A DNA stretch of 64,000 nucleotides from Ichthyophis bannanicus (GCA_033557465.1 CM066035.1:895993309-896057308); one strand, 5' to 3'; shown: positions 10,541 through 22,435, counted from the first letter of the stretch. Notes: generated from the sequence alone by a model not told the origin. A program made the numbers and translations.

Positions 10541-12719
10541 CTTAAATGGTATCAGCACGATGACTATTGTGGTTTAGAAATTGGGCAGCGGATGTGGTCT
10601 CCAAAACCCGACTTAGTAAGCTTCCCTTTAAGGAAAGCTGCTTTTGGAAGAAGCGCTGGAAAAACTGGTCAAGGACTTAGAGTCCAAGGTCCCGAAGCTA
10701 CCAGAAGACAAGCCTAAGAGCAGGAAGCTGGTGACTCTAGCAAGGGGTCTCTTCAGGGACTTTGAGATTTAGAGCAGAATGCTATACACACTTCCAGCAT
10801 CCTTGCTATCCTCCCAGGGGTCAGCCCTTTCGAGGGAGTCAGGGAGGAGGTAGGGACTATTCGGGGGGGGGGGGAGCTCCAAGAAATCCCTATGAAGGGA
10901 GGGGGACCAGGTGGAGTTGATACCATTAGGCAGTTGACTGCAAACCTTTTACACCGCATGGGCCCAAATTACTTCCAACCAGTGGGTGCTAAAGGTTATT
11001 TGAGAAGGCTACACCTTGGAATTGGCCCAACCACTCTCCAGATGAATTTGTTGTTGCCCTGCAAGGCTCCGGCCAAGGTAAGGTGGCTGACACGCTGCAG
11101 ATGCTGATTCAGCTAGAAGCAGTGGTTGAAGTGCCCCCGGACGAGTGCAGTCTCAGGCAGTATTTAATTTATTTTGTGGGTCCCAAAAAAGGCGGCTTCT
11201 TTCTCCTGGTTCTGAATTTAAAGCATGTGAATGGGCCCTGCGGGTACCTCATTTTTGCATGGAGACCTCGCATTCAGTCATAGTGGCTGTATGGAAGGGT
11301 GAGTTTTTGACCTCGCTAGATCTTTCTGAGGTGTACTTGCTCATGCCAATTCATCCAGTCCATCAGTGATACCTTTGTTTTGCAGTTTCCATGGGGCATT
11401 TCCAGTTTCGAACTCTGCCCTATGGGCTGGCCACAGCACTGCGAATCTTTACCAAGGTGAAGGTGGTGATCGCGTCCACTCTTCAGTGAGAAAGATTTAG
11501 TGCATCCCTAGCTGGGCAGTTGGCTAATTAGAGCGAAATCTGTACAAGAGAGTTGGGATGTGACGAAGTGAGTGATATCCTTTGTCCAGAACTTGGGGTG
11601 GGTTATCAACCTCAAAAGGGAATACCTTGGAGGGAATACAAGTTCTAATGTATCTGGGGGTGCATTTCCAGACTGAGGTGGGAGTGGTCTTCCTTCGTCC
11701 AGACTGCATTAAAGTTCAGGTCCAGGTGCGGGAGTTTTGCCAAATGGTATCTCCTCCAGCATGGCATTACGTGCAGCTCCTACGGTCCATGTCGCCGACC
11801 TTAGATCTGGTACCATGGGCCAGAGCACATACAGTATGAGGCCACTTCAGAGGGCCTTATTTGTCCTAGTGATCTCATCAGAAACACTCACTGTGGAAGA
11901 AGTTGAAATGTCCACAGGAAGCCAGGACAAGCCTTCGCTGGTGGATGGATCCAGCCAAGCTGACAGCGCCCGATGGGCTGACAGTGACCTTCGATGCCAA
12001 TCCCATATAGCACAAGGTCTGTGGTCTCTGGAGTAGAGCAGCTGGTCCATAAATTGACTGGAGATGTGGGCAGTGTTTCTAGTTCTGCAGTGCTTTCAGC
12101 CCCTGATTCAGCACAAAGCAGTGTGAATTTTCTCAGACAATGCAACCACTGTGGCTTACCTCAGTCTTCAGGGAGGTACACTACGTGTTATTGGCAGAGG
12201 AAGTGGCTCTTCTTCGATAGCCGAGATCCATCTTCTAGTGCTGTCAGCAGCTCACGTGGCCAGAAAAGAAAATGTACAGGCTGACTTTCTCAGTTGTAAT
12301 CGTTTGGACCCAGGAGAGTGGTCTCTGGGGAACTCAGTGTTTCAGAGCATAGTATGTAACTGGGGAATGCCAGGCATGGATTTCATGGTGTTGGTGTCCA
12401 ATGCCAAAGTAGAGCGTTTCTACAGCTGCAGGCAAGAGCGGATGTCTGAAGACCTGGATGCTCTGGGGCAGCGATGGCCAAGAACTTACCCTGTGTGTTT
12501 TCTCCTTGGCCCCTGATAGGCAGAGTACTTCAAAAGATGAGGCACATTGAGGCCTGGTCAACCTGGTTTCTCCAGCTTGGCCTCACAGGCTGTGGTATGC
12601 TGATCTGGTACGGTTAACGGTGGAGGGTCTGTGGCACCTTCCAGTGGTGAACAACCTGCTGTCGCAGGGCCCAATCCTTATGCTGGAGGTGATCGATTCT
12701 CGCTTACGGCTTGACTCTT
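10541..12719 (+). pseudogene. DIRS B gag end and RT-RNase H remnants
   Basis: From 10560 the gag C-terminal motif resumes (NWAADVVSKTRLSKLPFK; compare A's NWAADGSSKSRLSKLPFK). RT fragments follow: MLIQLEAVVEVP and YFVGPKKGG at about 11100-11195, LDLSEVYLLMPIHP at about 11315-11355 and LPYGLATA at about 11415. RNase H and the end-domain follow in shifting frames, including HVARKENVQADFLS at about 12250-12295. A methylase-like end-domain remnant lies at about 12360-12650. Many stops are present and the YxDD box is not recognisable. Confidence 0.65.
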
Positions 12720-12976
12720 AAGAACATAAGAGATGCCATACTGGGTCAGACCAAAGTCCATCAAGCCCAGTATCTTGTTTCCAAGAGTGGCCAATCCAAG
12801 TCACAAGTACCTAGCAGTTTCCCAAAAAGACACACAGGTTCCACTATGTTTGTATTGGGGCAAACGATGGATTTCCTGGGTTCTCTTTAATAATGGTTTA
12901 TGGACCTTTCCTCCAGGAACTTGTCCAAACCTTTTTTTAAACCGAGCTATCCTAACAGCTTTTACTACATCCTCCA
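12720..12976 (-). mobile_element. CR1 LINE 3' end, minus strand
   Basis: The segment begins AAGAACATAAGAGATGCCAT and ACTGGGTCAGACC, the reverse complement of the CR1 3' end. It matches, in reverse, the CR1 tail at 59209-59502 (shared TGGCCAATCCAAGTCACAAG-type text). It is 5'-truncated to about 260 bp and sits between the DIRS B RT-RH and recombinase regions. Confidence 0.8.
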
Positions 12977-13817
12977 GGCTAGGTTAAGGCAAAAGGTTAT
13001 TCCACTCAAGTTATAGCTACTTTGCTCAGATTATGTAAGCGCTCGACATCTTTGGCCTATGTTTGTGTCTGGTGTATTTTCAAGAGCTTGTGTGAGGAGG
13101 GGAGTCTCAGGGCTCTCCTTCATTGTCAGATGTTCTCTCTTCAGGATGGCTTGGATAAAGGTTTAGCCTTAAATTCCATGTGGGTTCAGATGGTGGCTGT
13201 AGCATGCTATCAAGGTAGAATTCAAGGAGTCTCGATGACTTCCCATCCAGAGGTGGTTTATTTTTTTTAAGGGAAGTCAAACGGGTTCGGCCACCAGTGC
13301 GCCAAATTTTTCTGTCATGGGAGTTGAACTTGGTCATGGAGACACTTACAGAAGCTCCCTTTCAACTCTTTTCCTGAGCATCACTGAAGGATCTTACATT
13401 GAAGGTGGTATTTCTGGTAGCAATCTGCTCTGCGTGTAGAATTTCAGAGCTTCAGACTTTGCCTTGTAGGGAACCTTTACTCTCGATTTTCAAAGAGAAG
13501 GTGTTTCGTCTAGTTTCCTCCTTTTTGTCAAAGGTAGTTTTGATAGTGCACCTTAAACTGTAACGCTACCTGTGTTTTCAGTCTTGGAAGAGAACTCAGA
13601 TTCTCGTCAGTTGCATCTTTTGGACCTTTGCAGGGCTCAGCAGTGGTATCTGAAACGTACTAAAGTATTTCGGAAGTCAGATAATCTCCTTGTACTGTTT
13701 GGAGGTCCGCACAAAGGGGAGGTGGCCTCAAAAGCATTTATTGCGCGGTGATTGAAAGACTATTGCCTCTGCTCATTTGCTCAAATGGAAATCTCTTCTG
13801 AAGGGTTTGAAGGCTCA

Positions 13818-14902
13818 CTTTGTGTTAGTTCTGGTGGCGGCTCCTCTTCTTCTATCCCGCTCCCAGTTGGTGTACCCCAAGGATATGTCTTGGGTCTGCT
13901 CCTTTTCTCTCTCTGTACCCAGTCCCTTGGTGCACTCATCTCTTCCCATGGCTTTCAGTACCATCTTTTTGCTGATGACTCCCAGATCTACCTGTCTACG
14001 CCTGAAATCTCTCTGGCAATCCAGACCTGGATCTCCGCCTGCCTTTCTGACATTGCTGCTTGGATGTCTCACCACCGCTTGAAATTGAACATGGCCAAGA
14101 CTGAACTGATCTTTTCCCCTAAAACCTCCTCTCCTCTTCCTCCTTTCTCAGTCTCTGTGGATAACTCTCTACTCCTTCCTGTTTCCTCGGCTCACAATCT
14201 TGGGGTTGTCTTTGACTCCTCTCTCTCCTTCTCCACACACATTCATCTGATAAGACCTGCCATTTCTTTCTCTATAACATCAACAAAATCCTCCCATTCC
14301 TTTCTGAACACACTACTAAGATGCTTATCCACGCCTTAATCACCTCCCATCTTGACTACTGTAACCTACTCCTTGCTGGTCTGCCTTTGAATCATCTCTC
14401 TCCCCTTCAATCTGTTCAACAGTCTGCTGCGCGGCTAATCTTCCGCCAGCCTCTTCATGCTCGTATTACCCCTCTTCTCAAGTCACTTCATTGGCTCCCT
14501 ATCCGTTTCCGCATCCAGTTCAAACTTCTTCTGCTGACCTATAAATGCATTCAATCTGCAGCTCCTCACTATCTTTCTTCTCTTATCTCTCCTTACACTC
14601 CCCCCCCCCTCGGGAATTCTGCTCTTCTGGCAAACTGCTTCTATATCTGCACTTCTCTTCTATTGCTAATTCCAGACTTTGCTCCTTTCACCTTGCTGCG
14701 CCTTATGCCTGGAACCAAACTACCTGTGTCTGTATGCCAGGCACCTTCTCTGACCCTTTTCAAATCCAGGCTGAAAACTCACCTTTTTTGCTGCTTTTGG
14801 ATCTTGACTCACCTGATCTCCTTGTTTCTTTACCTTTTCCCCTTGTTTTATCCCTGTCTTGGGATAAAACAACCTGTGTTGTCTGTCTTGACCAAATTGT
14901 AA
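13818..14902 (+). pseudogene. L2 reverse transcriptase fragment
   Basis: Two overlapping frames carry the protein, changing at about 14320. The first ends near 14339 and the second, from 14321 to about 14760, carries the conserved C-terminal segment (SLHWLPIRFRIQFKLLLLTY). The FADD active site is intact, but the N-terminal endonuclease and early RT are missing, and the frameshift breaks the rest. It would reverse-transcribe the LINE RNA at the target site if whole. Confidence 0.8.
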
Positions 14903-14931
14903 GCTCTGATGAGCAGGGACTGTCTTACATT

Positions 14932-15236
14932 TATTTATTTATTTATTTTATTTATTTACATTCTCTTATATACCGCGCTATTCTGCATCAGTGCGGTTTA
15001 CATTGAACAAACTGAAATTACATTGAACAGGACATTATAACTTGGAGATAACTATTTTACAGGGAACATGGGCTATGGAGGGTTAAGTGGCTTGCCCAAG
15101 ACCACAAGGAGCACCTGTGGGACTAGAAACCCCAGTCCTTCCGGCCCAAGGTTGCTGTCCTCTAGTGGGATTTGAACCCCCGACCTTCCGGCCTGAAGTA
15201 CCTTGCCCCAATCACTAGGCCACTCCTCCACTCCTA
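14932..15236 (-). mobile_element. tRNA-derived SINE in the L2 tail, minus strand
   Basis: Read on the minus strand, the head has an A-box-like GTGGCCTAGTGATTGGGG and a B box GGTTCAAATCCC. The body has CTTGGGCAAGCCACTTAACC and the tail GTAAACCGCACTGATGC, GCGCGGTATATAAG and AAATAAATAAA. It lies inside the 3' end of the L2, whose tail continues at 15237 with TGTCTGTGCAATG. A short duplication (CTTACAT / CCTACAT) may be the target-site duplication. Confidence 0.85.
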
Positions 15237-15534
15237 CATGTCTGTGCAATGCTGCATACGACTTGTAGCACTATATAAATGCTCAATAGTAGTAGTACTT
15301 GATGAAGGCTCAGGGATAGTCGTGTGCCGAATGCGGTCTCGTTCCTCTGGCAGATATCTGTAAAGCAGCGACATGGTCGTCTCTTCATTCCTTTGTGCGG
15401 CACTACTGCCTGGATGTTCAGGCATGAGGGGATGTGCAGTTTGGTGCACAGGTGTTGCAGACTGGTCTTGCGGGTCCCACCCGAACTTGAATACTGCTCT
15501 GGTACGTCCCTTGCATCTGCAAAGGACTAGAGGG

Positions 15535-15600
15535 ATGATGAGTAAGGTGACATTATATCTTACCTGCTAATTTCCAGTCCAGTCTAGAACCTGCCCTTTC
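15535..15600 (+). repeat. Internal complementary region of DIRS B
   Basis: GTGACATTATATCTTACCTG, then CTAATTTCCAGTCCAGTCTAG, is approximately the reverse complement of the right extremity at 15930-15995 (GACTGGAGAGACTCGAGG, then AGCAGATAAGGTCTAATTTC). Several mismatches show the age of the copy. Confidence 0.6.
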
Positions 15601-15814
15601 TGTTTGAGCTGCAGGCCCGAATGTGGACGAAATTAAAATGCATTCATATGGCTATCCAGGGCACCACTTCTGTACTGTTGGGTGTGGGACAGTAGCCTGG
15701 CGGCCCCTGGCTAAGGTTGAATTTCCTGTTCTTGGGAAGATGTAACATTCAATTCCTGTGGGATCGTAATGTGCATAGTTGTTAAGAACTGGCATAACCT
15801 TTGTGCTTGTGGAG

Positions 15815-15995
15815 TCTGCTTTTTTCAGTAGAATACTGGAGTGGCAGAGAGGCACAGATCCTTTATAGGATGACATCATCAAAACCAATGTTTCTCAGTC
15901 TCCATCTGCTGGTCATAGAGCATAAATCTATGACTCCGGACTGGAGAGACTCGAGGAAAGAAAATTAGCAGATAAGGTCTAATTTCACCATTCTC
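15815..15995 (+). repeat. Right inverted terminal repeat of DIRS B
   Basis: This is the reverse complement of 6885-7030, including ATGTTTCTCAGTCTCCATCT. It ends near 15995. From about 15996 to 16171 I see no gene or known repeat. Confidence 0.7.
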
Positions 15996-16171
15996 AGATG
16001 ATTGTTCTAGTAAATCTGTTTGGCTTCAAGCCTTTACTTCAGACTAAATTGGTTGCTCCTCTGGAAGTTTTCTGAGGTCATCAGGTACCCACATCATTTG
16101 CCTTATGATCAAACAGCACGGATGTAGTAATCTATGCCAAGGATTGCTGAGCATTCCAGTTCCGGGGCTAA

Positions 16172-17795
16172 AAGACTAGAGGGAACACCTCTTGGTACTA
16201 TCCACCCCCTTAAATGGTTTTTAATGCGTGCACACCCGTGTTCTTATCTGGAAAAATTAGAAGTGGGAAGGAGACCACCAGATTGAGCCGCGTTCAATCA
16301 GTTGAAATAATGCCTAAATGCATAGGCTCCCTTATCAGTCATCAGTCTCATTAATCCCACTATTAATCTGTTCAGATCATAAAAATAAATATAGCTTTAT
16401 TAACCGTACAAAGATGACCACACTTTTTTGTTTACATTTCTGCCATTACTTGTGTATATTTTTATGTATTTTAATAAGTCAATAAAAAGTCCGTCAGTGG
16501 TGCACCACAAATCACTCAAAGGGAATTGTCGCTATTGCAGCTTTAGCAGGCAAATATTTGCCATTTAAATAAGTAAACGGCCACTTATCTGCGCATCATT
16601 CCTTATGCTTAGGGACCAACCAAATTCACGGGAAAAAATGCACTATTTCACGAGAGGTCTTTGAAAATTCGTCATATTTCACGGAAATATCACGGCAGTG
16701 AAATCGTGAATTTGGTTGGTCCCTAGTAAGTAGGATTCAAAGTGGGACAACTTGCCGTAGTGTAGTAGGAAATAAGCAGTGTCAGTTGTTACAGCGATAA
16801 TAGAATATTAAATATTAGTAATACTAATTACATAAATTACTATGAGGCGAAGTGAGACATGCAGCGAACAACAAAATTTGCCGAGAATAGTGTCCATTGA
16901 ACTCTGAAAACCTTCTCAGATGAAAATAAGTGCACTGATGTTCTCGATAATCGATTTCCTTGAATTTCACTGAAGTGCGCATTTTCACGTAAGACGGCCG
17001 TGAAATTGTGAATTTGGTTGGTCCCTACTTATACATAGTGAGGCCGCCACCGCAATAAATGCAGCTAATGCAATGTAAGCACATTCTGACACTGTACTTC
17101 CATACACTTGCCATAGATAGCTCCATTCACCTCCTTAACCTGACCTTCACTCAGCCAGAAGGTTTCAGATCCTTCCACAGGGGCTGGCAAATTGTTGCCA
17201 GTGTGTTTGGAAGTGTAATCAACAATTGCCAGCCTCTGGAAGGATCCAAAACCTTCTGGCTGAGTGAAGGTCGGGTTAAGGAGGCGAACTGAACTATCTA
17301 TGGTGAGTGTATGGAAGTCAGTGTGCTTACATTTAATTAGCTGCATTTATTGTGTTGGCGATCTCACTATGCAGCATGAGAAACAATATGCAGATAAGTG
17401 CCTTTTTACTTCTTTCAATGGCAATTTTTGCCTGCTAGCGCTGCAATAGCGACATTTCCCTTTGAGTGATTTGTGGTGCACCACTGATGGGCTTTTTATT
17501 GAAATACATAAAAAATATACACAAATGACAGCAGAAATATAAACAAAAATGTGTGACTAAAGCTATATTTTAGTGATTTGAATGGACTAATAGAGTGATT
17601 AGTGAGACTGATGACTGATAAGGGGAACCTATGCGTTTTGGCATTATTTCAATTGACTGAACGCAGCTCAATCTGCTGGTCTCTTTCCCACTTCTGCTAA
17701 TTTTTTTTTAGATAAGAGCACCCATTTCAAAATCATTTAAGGGTGTAAATAGTCCCTAGAGGTGTTTGTAGTTTTTCTTCCTCTAGTGTGTTTTT
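16172..17795. repeat. Large foldback (inverted-repeat) element
   Basis: Two arms of about 560-600 bp (once the nested MITE is removed) are reverse complements. The left outer sequence CCCCTTAAATGG and GTTCTTATCTGG matches the right ATAAGAGC and CATTTAAGGG. Both arms carry GTGGTGCACCAC, and the inner arms meet at GGCTGGCAAATTGTTG / CAACAATTGCCAGCC around a loop at about 17198-17220. The left arm also contains the hAT MITE at 16610-17027. No coding sequence is recognisable. It may be a foldback transposon or an inverted duplication. Confidence 0.75.
16610..17027. mobile_element. hAT-type MITE inside the foldback
   Basis: The 418-bp element has terminal inverted repeats TAGGGACCAACCAAATTCAC and GTGAATTTGGTTGGTCCCTA. 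The flanking octamers CTTATGCT (16602-16609) and CTTATACA (17028-17035) match at six of eight positions, fitting an old 8-bp hAT target-site duplication. A second internal copy of the right terminus ends near 16726. No transposase is present. Confidence 0.8.
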
Positions 17796-18944
17796 TGAAG
17801 TATTTTTTTGAGCATTGCCGAGACTAAAAGAGACAAGGCTGGTATCACCAGCAGAATTGCCTTTATCTATGCATAGCAGGAGGCCCATTGCCCGAGCACA
17901 CAGAACTGTCCTTTTGATTCTCTTGGCCAGTATCTCAATCGGAGGCAGCAGAGAACAGCCCTTTGTCTCTCTCTTCAGCCTCTCCCCTCCTAGGCACTGT
18001 ATAGGTAACAGGAGGGAGGAGGTAAGCCTGATGTTAGAGCATAAAGCATATTAAAGTAAAGCCACTTCAGAGCAAACAAATATTTAGTGTTTGTCTACTT
18101 ATTTCTGTTTGTAGTCACGTATTCTGTATTTGTGCTTGTTACCAAGGTGTGAGGTATTTTGCTAGGATATAGGTTATGTAGACAGGGATCTGTCAATGGA
18201 AATTACATTGGTGGTTCTGGCCCTGTTGAAATAATTGATGTTGCATTTTGTTAGACTGTTTTCTGTTTTAGTTCTGGGTGTTAGTGTTTTGGTATGATAG
18301 GCCAGCTATGTATATTAGTTCCTGTTTTTTGCAGGATTTTGTTGCTTTACAAACTACACTGTAGACCCCACATAACGCTGACATTGGATTTCAAGATATT
18401 TGATCACAATATAAGTCAATCCGCATTATATATTGAGTCTGCAGTGTAATGTAATAGCAAAAAAAGAATGGGGTTCAAGTCTTGACTGTTATAAGCAGTC
18501 CTATCGCTTTATAAAGGGTTTACAATACATCTAATGGATAGAATTTGTGTCAGTGAGGTGACAGAATTAGAATTTTTTTCCTATGAGAAGTGAGAGGGAT
18601 TAATGGGCAGAATGTGGAAAAAAGTGCAGGGTATGCTGCTGGACAGAGTGGAAGAAGGGGAATGCAGGATAAACAGTGGAAAGAAGGAAAAGAAAGAGGG
18701 TGGTGGTCTGGAGGGTGGTGTGTCTGTCACCAAAGCAGGGGTATAATTGCTGTACTGAAGCAACTCTACTGGTAAGTCAGCGGGTGAGAGGGTACAATTC
18801 TATTTGCCCTGGGTACAAACAAAACTGGTCCTGGCATTGAGGAATACAAAAAGAATTGGGCTTGAAATTCAGTGACATCTTTGTTGGGGTTTGCTTTATT
18901 ATATTTATTAATGAATAATTATTCATGTTTAGTAAAGGCTTTTC
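17796..18944. other. Unassigned non-coding stretch
   Basis: I see no gene, RNA or repeat signature here. There is a purine-rich strand at 18590-18730 and otherwise AT-rich sequence. Open frames in it are short and lack recognisable motifs. Confidence 0.5.
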
Positions 18945-19520
18945 ATGTTAGACGTAATGGACCTCATTCCTGAATGCAGGTTGCAGGGCCCCCACATTCC
19001 TCTTAAAGTCTATTCCCCCAACAGCTCTCCCCATAAGTCCTGTGCTTCAGGACGGGGAGAGCCGGTGGGGGCAGGCTGCCCGGCAGCACGTATAGGGCCA
19101 ATTCCAGTCACAGCCCTGTACCTGCTGCCGGGCCTGCTGGGGTATACTGCTTATACTTCTTTAGAGGGTGGTATAAGCAGCATTTTTAAGAGAATCGGGG
19201 CATGGCAGCCACCACCAGGGCCAGGTAGGGGGGGGTCCCCGCCGCCTGATCCAGGCCATAGGAGGCCAGTTGTGGGTTGGGCGGCAGGGATTTTGGGGTT
19301 CAGAGCCATGGATGTCTTTGGCGCCTACGGGGAGGAAGTCTACGCAGGCAGGAGGGGCATGCTGGGCCATCCTCGGGCCCAATTCTGGCTCCTGCGGGAA
19401 TGTTTTGTTCCCGCGGACCAGAATTGGGTCCTAATGGCCCCGACTTCTGCGGGGATGTCCAGACAGCCCAGACGTCCCACTCCTAGAATCGGGCTCCACG
19501 TCACCAAGCAAATCATTTAA
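18945..19520. other. GC-rich stretch with a hairpin, unclassified
   Basis: This stretch is much richer in GC than its flanks. It contains an inverted repeat with arms at 19375-19400 and 19408-19431 (CCCAATTCTGG / CCAGAATTGGG plus GCGGGAA / TTCCCGC) and a 7-base loop. An open frame of about 190 codons spans it, but its composition is low-complexity (Gly, Pro and Arg rich) and I recognise no domain. It may be part of an old DNA transposon. Confidence 0.35.
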
Positions 19521-19730
19521 TTTTTTTTTTTAATCATAAACTTAATGATTGTTTTATTTGGATTCTGATCATGCTGTATTGGTTTATTCTCTTTTCCATG
19601 ACATTTGTGTTCAATTGTTAACATTACTACTTTAGGAGAATTGACATCTCTCTGGCCGATCTCAAGAGCAAACGTGTCAAGCGGAGTGAGTCTGTACAGG
19701 TATTGGCTTTTTAAAATGTATGTATTTATA

Positions 19731-19947
19731 CAGGGTGGCCCAAAAAAAGTGAGAACATCTTGTAGCATATAAGTTATTTAAAAATTCAAAAAGACAGATG
19801 TAAACGATTGACAAATTAAAAAAAAAAAAAAAAGATGGCGACCAGAAATTGTCGAAATAAAGACGTTATATAGCTAAAAAAGGTAAATAAGTAAATTATT
19901 TAAGCTTTTAATTTACGAGATGTTCTCACTATTTTTGGGCCACCCTG
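19731..19947. mobile_element. Mariner-like MITE
   Basis: The element has inverted ends CAGGGTGGCCCAAAAA and TTTTTGGGCCACCCTG, extended by GAGAACATCT / AGATGTTCTC. A TA dinucleotide flanks it on both sides (19729-19730 and 19948-19949), as expected for Tc1/mariner insertion. It is 217 bp, non-coding and AT-rich inside with a poly-A run. From 19950 to 20084 nothing is recognisable. Confidence 0.9.
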
Positions 19948-20741
19948 TAGTTTTATTCTGAAATGAAAAGATAAACATGTGAAAGTTTCTGTTATAGGTT
20001 TAAAAACTCTGAATAGGTTAGCCAGGACTGCTGATTGTGATTGCAACTGAACTGAACTGAAGTGATATCAGCTGTTCATTATCATCCTGCTAGACCAGTC
20101 CAAATGAATGGGTTATGCTCCCCAGCCAGCAGGTGGAGGCAGACAGCAACTTTCAGTGATGATATCACTTCTTGTGCAGCACTGAGAGAAGCCAGTATTG
20201 TCTACCTCCAGAAGATGGCAAGGTGTGTGGACTGGTGGAGCAGTGCAGATAAATCTGTTCCCCCTGGTCTTGTTGGGCCAAGGCCTCAAACACAGCCTAC
20301 ATTTACTCAGAGCTTGAGTGCCTCCATTGTTGTCGTGAGCCAGCAGTTGCCTTATGTCCAATGCTGCTACCCATAGGCTTCAGAACTGGTGGGCCAAAGA
20401 GCAGACAGAAGAGGACCCCATGGGAGGGATGTTGGTAAGTCTGAGCCCAGGTTCCCCCTCACTGTTCTATTTCTGTATGTTCTGCTTATTTTTCTCTGGG
20501 TTTTTTGTTCTCTTTTTTTATTTGGCACTATGCTGCATGAATAAAGCAGCTAAAAAAACAAAAAAAAAAACACCTTTCAGGAAGCCAGGCCTATATGGGT
20601 GGCTGGGAAGCCGCCTTAGATTTCCCTGGCTGGTCTGACAGGTGCAGGGATTCCCTTATTGATCAGAGGTTTATATTTTGCTACAGTTTTGCTGTTGGGG
20701 TTCCCCCCCCCCCCCTTTGGTTGCATTTGATCTTTGCCACG

Positions 20742-22210
20742 ATGCTGAGTGCACAGAGGTGTGCTGTTTGTGGATCTTGTCGAGTGAGCTTCACAGCTGG
20801 CTCTCTGCGCGCGCGCCCCCCCCCCCCCCACCTCATCACATGTGATGTTGAGGCCTCGGGGCACATTTATTCAGCAGTGTCTGAAACCCCACAGGACCCC
20901 CGGGTCTGATTTAGATTTTGCTACTTCTACTCTATCTCTCATGATTTTCTTGTCAGTGGGCAGGGTGGCTATCTTGAATGGTCACATGGTCCCAGCTGAA
21001 GGGGAGAATGGTGAGGCAGCCACAAACTCAAACTAGAAGGTCTTCCAGAGCCTAGGGCTCATTCTGAGCTGACTGCGCAGAAGCTTCTGAAAAAGCCCAG
21101 AGTCTGTTTTCAGTCTTGATAAGTGTGGCAACCCCCTTTGCAGGGGTCTGATGCCCTGACCTCACAGGGGGAGGGGGGGTTATTCTGGACCCTCTGGCAT
21201 CTCCCCCTCTGGTGGCAAAGGGGTTAAGCAACCTCAGCCCTCATTTTTGCTTATGTTCTTCCTAGACTCCAGGCTTGTCCCCTTTGTGGGAAATAGGACT
21301 CTCCCTCCATGGGGATGCTCCCCTCTGGTGACTCACCTGTTGTATACAGAGGATCCATCTGTGATCAGCCTTTTACACAGTGAGCCACTTTCCACCCTTT
21401 TTTCTGGATGTCATGATGGCTGTGCACATTATAGAGCCACCTCTAGTGGAGTTCTCACAATTGGACCCTATCCTAGAGAGACTGCAACATCCCCTCCTAC
21501 TTCTATTCCATCCAGGAGAGCTTGTGTTCTCTCAGTGAGAGACACTAGAACTTGGGCTGCAGCATACTAAGGTCCTGGCTTGGCTGTATCTTCTCCCCCA
21601 AGGAGACATGGAAAGAATTTTTTAGGGTCCCTAAGGTGGATGCTGCGGTCATGGCGGTGACCGAGTGCACAGCCATTCTGGTGGAAGGTGGCGCTGCACT
21701 AAAGAAGATTCATGATAGGCGGGTAGAAGAATTCCTACAAAAAAAAAACCACCTTCACGGCTTTTGCCTTTGGTGTTTAGGTAGTACTTTGTGCAGGCAT
21801 GGTGGCCCAAGTGCTCTTATGCTGGATCCAGCAATTGCTGGAAGCCTGGAGATAATGAGATTGGAGTCTGAAGCATTGTTTGTGGTGGATGCTCTGTATG
21901 ACTTGATTGGGATTTCTTCTAAGTCCATGGCAGTGGCTGTGGTGGCTTGAAGCTGTCTCTGGCTCCAGCTCTGGCTCTGGAATTGGTCTGCCAATGCTGT
22001 GTCCAAGCTGCAGCTGAGCAAGCTAAGGGCAGGCTGTTGTTTGGGGAGGACTTGGAGAAGCTGGTGAAAGATCTTGGAGTGGTTTGCTAATAGAGGCTCC
22101 TGAAAGATAGGCCCAGAGGCTCCAAGGGTTCCTCACATAGTGCTTAGCAGGAAGTGTGGGGATGGTTTAGAGCTGGAAGGACTTCGGGCATGATCAGTTC
22201 TTTGGGAATC
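20742..22210 (+). pseudogene. DIRS I gag remnant
   Basis: A start at 20742 gives MLSAQRCAVCGSCRVSF, the cysteine-rich gag N-terminus also seen in A and B. The acidic middle is not readable. The conserved core appears at about 21625-21745 (VDAAVMAVTECTAILVEGG, then HDRRVEEFLQKK) and at about 21845-21935 (MRLESEALFVVDALYDLIG; compare A's YLADMHYDLIRAL). Frameshifts, stops and a poly-A expansion near 21740 break it. Confidence 0.7.
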
Positions 22211-22239
22211 CCAGCAAGCTGAGGACTCTGCAGATAACT

Positions 22240-22435
22240 CCATTGGAGCCAACAAGTCCTTTCAATGAGATCCTGCAGGTTTTTTATGAGGGACAGGCAG
22301 TTGTGGGCATCTCTGGCTGTTTTACTCAGTGGACCAATAGAAATAGCAGACCAATGGATCTTCAAGGTCCTAGAAAAGAGATGCAAGTTGGTGTTTACAA
22401 AACAAGGTCAAGGGCAGTATTCCATTTACTTTATG
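22240..22435 (+). pseudogene. DIRS I RT start
   Basis: A short remnant upstream of the RT core ends in QYSIYFM, matching the RYSIYFVVPKKGG motif of DIRS A, where the CR1 insertion cuts it. The rest of the domain is at 59503 onward. Confidence 0.6.

Larger units (their letters stand above)
13786..15297 (+). mobile_element. L2-clade LINE, 5'-truncated
   Basis: RT motifs are [13 protein letters not shown] (about 13870-13908), the [10 protein letters not shown] active site (about 13971-14000), [12 protein letters not shown] (about 14080-14115) and [13 protein letters not shown] (about 14192-14230). The C-terminal block with LDYCNLLLAGLP and LHWLPI lies at 14350-14505. The tail has TTGTAAGCTCTGATGAGCAG, then after a SINE insertion GCACTATATAAATGCTCAAT and AGTAGTAGTA, typical of L2 3' ends. 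It interrupts the DIRS B recombinase. Only the RT C-terminal half and the tail are present. Confidence 0.85.
12977..15430 (+). pseudogene. DIRS B tyrosine recombinase, split by an L2
   Basis: The first part, 12977-13785, contains SLAYVCVWCIFKSLC, a stretch like ICSACRISELQTLPC (about 13425-13465) holding the catalytic Arg, and an ASAHLL-like end. An L2 LINE interrupts at about 13786. After the L2, 15330-15420 translates as LVPLADICKAATW and then FVRHYCLDVQA, with the nucleophile Tyr codon at 15404-15406. Frameshifts occur in both parts. The good match on both sides of the L2 fixes its insertion point. Confidence 0.75.
6885..15995 (+). mobile_element. DIRS retrotransposon B (old, with four nested insertions)
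   Basis: The left repeat at about 6885-7030 and the right repeat at about 15820-15960 are reverse complements over about 140 bp, sharing for example AGATGGAGACTGAGAAACAT on opposite strands. Between them lie remnants of gag, RT-RNase H and tyrosine recombinase in the normal DIRS order. The copy is inflated by a hAT-like block (8641-10540), a CR1 tail (about 12720-12976), an L2 (about 13786-15297) and a SINE inside the L2. All genes are badly eroded. Confidence 0.8.

Noticed and set aside
18945..19520. A possible host exon in a GC-rich open frame
   Set aside because: No splice-site pattern or recognisable domain, and an internal hairpin suggests a repeat.
20354..20638. Open frame with a hydrophobic, membrane-like stretch (FCLFFSGFFVLFFYLALCC)
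   Set aside because: T-rich non-coding leader of DIRS I translates this way; no start context, homology or conservation is visible.
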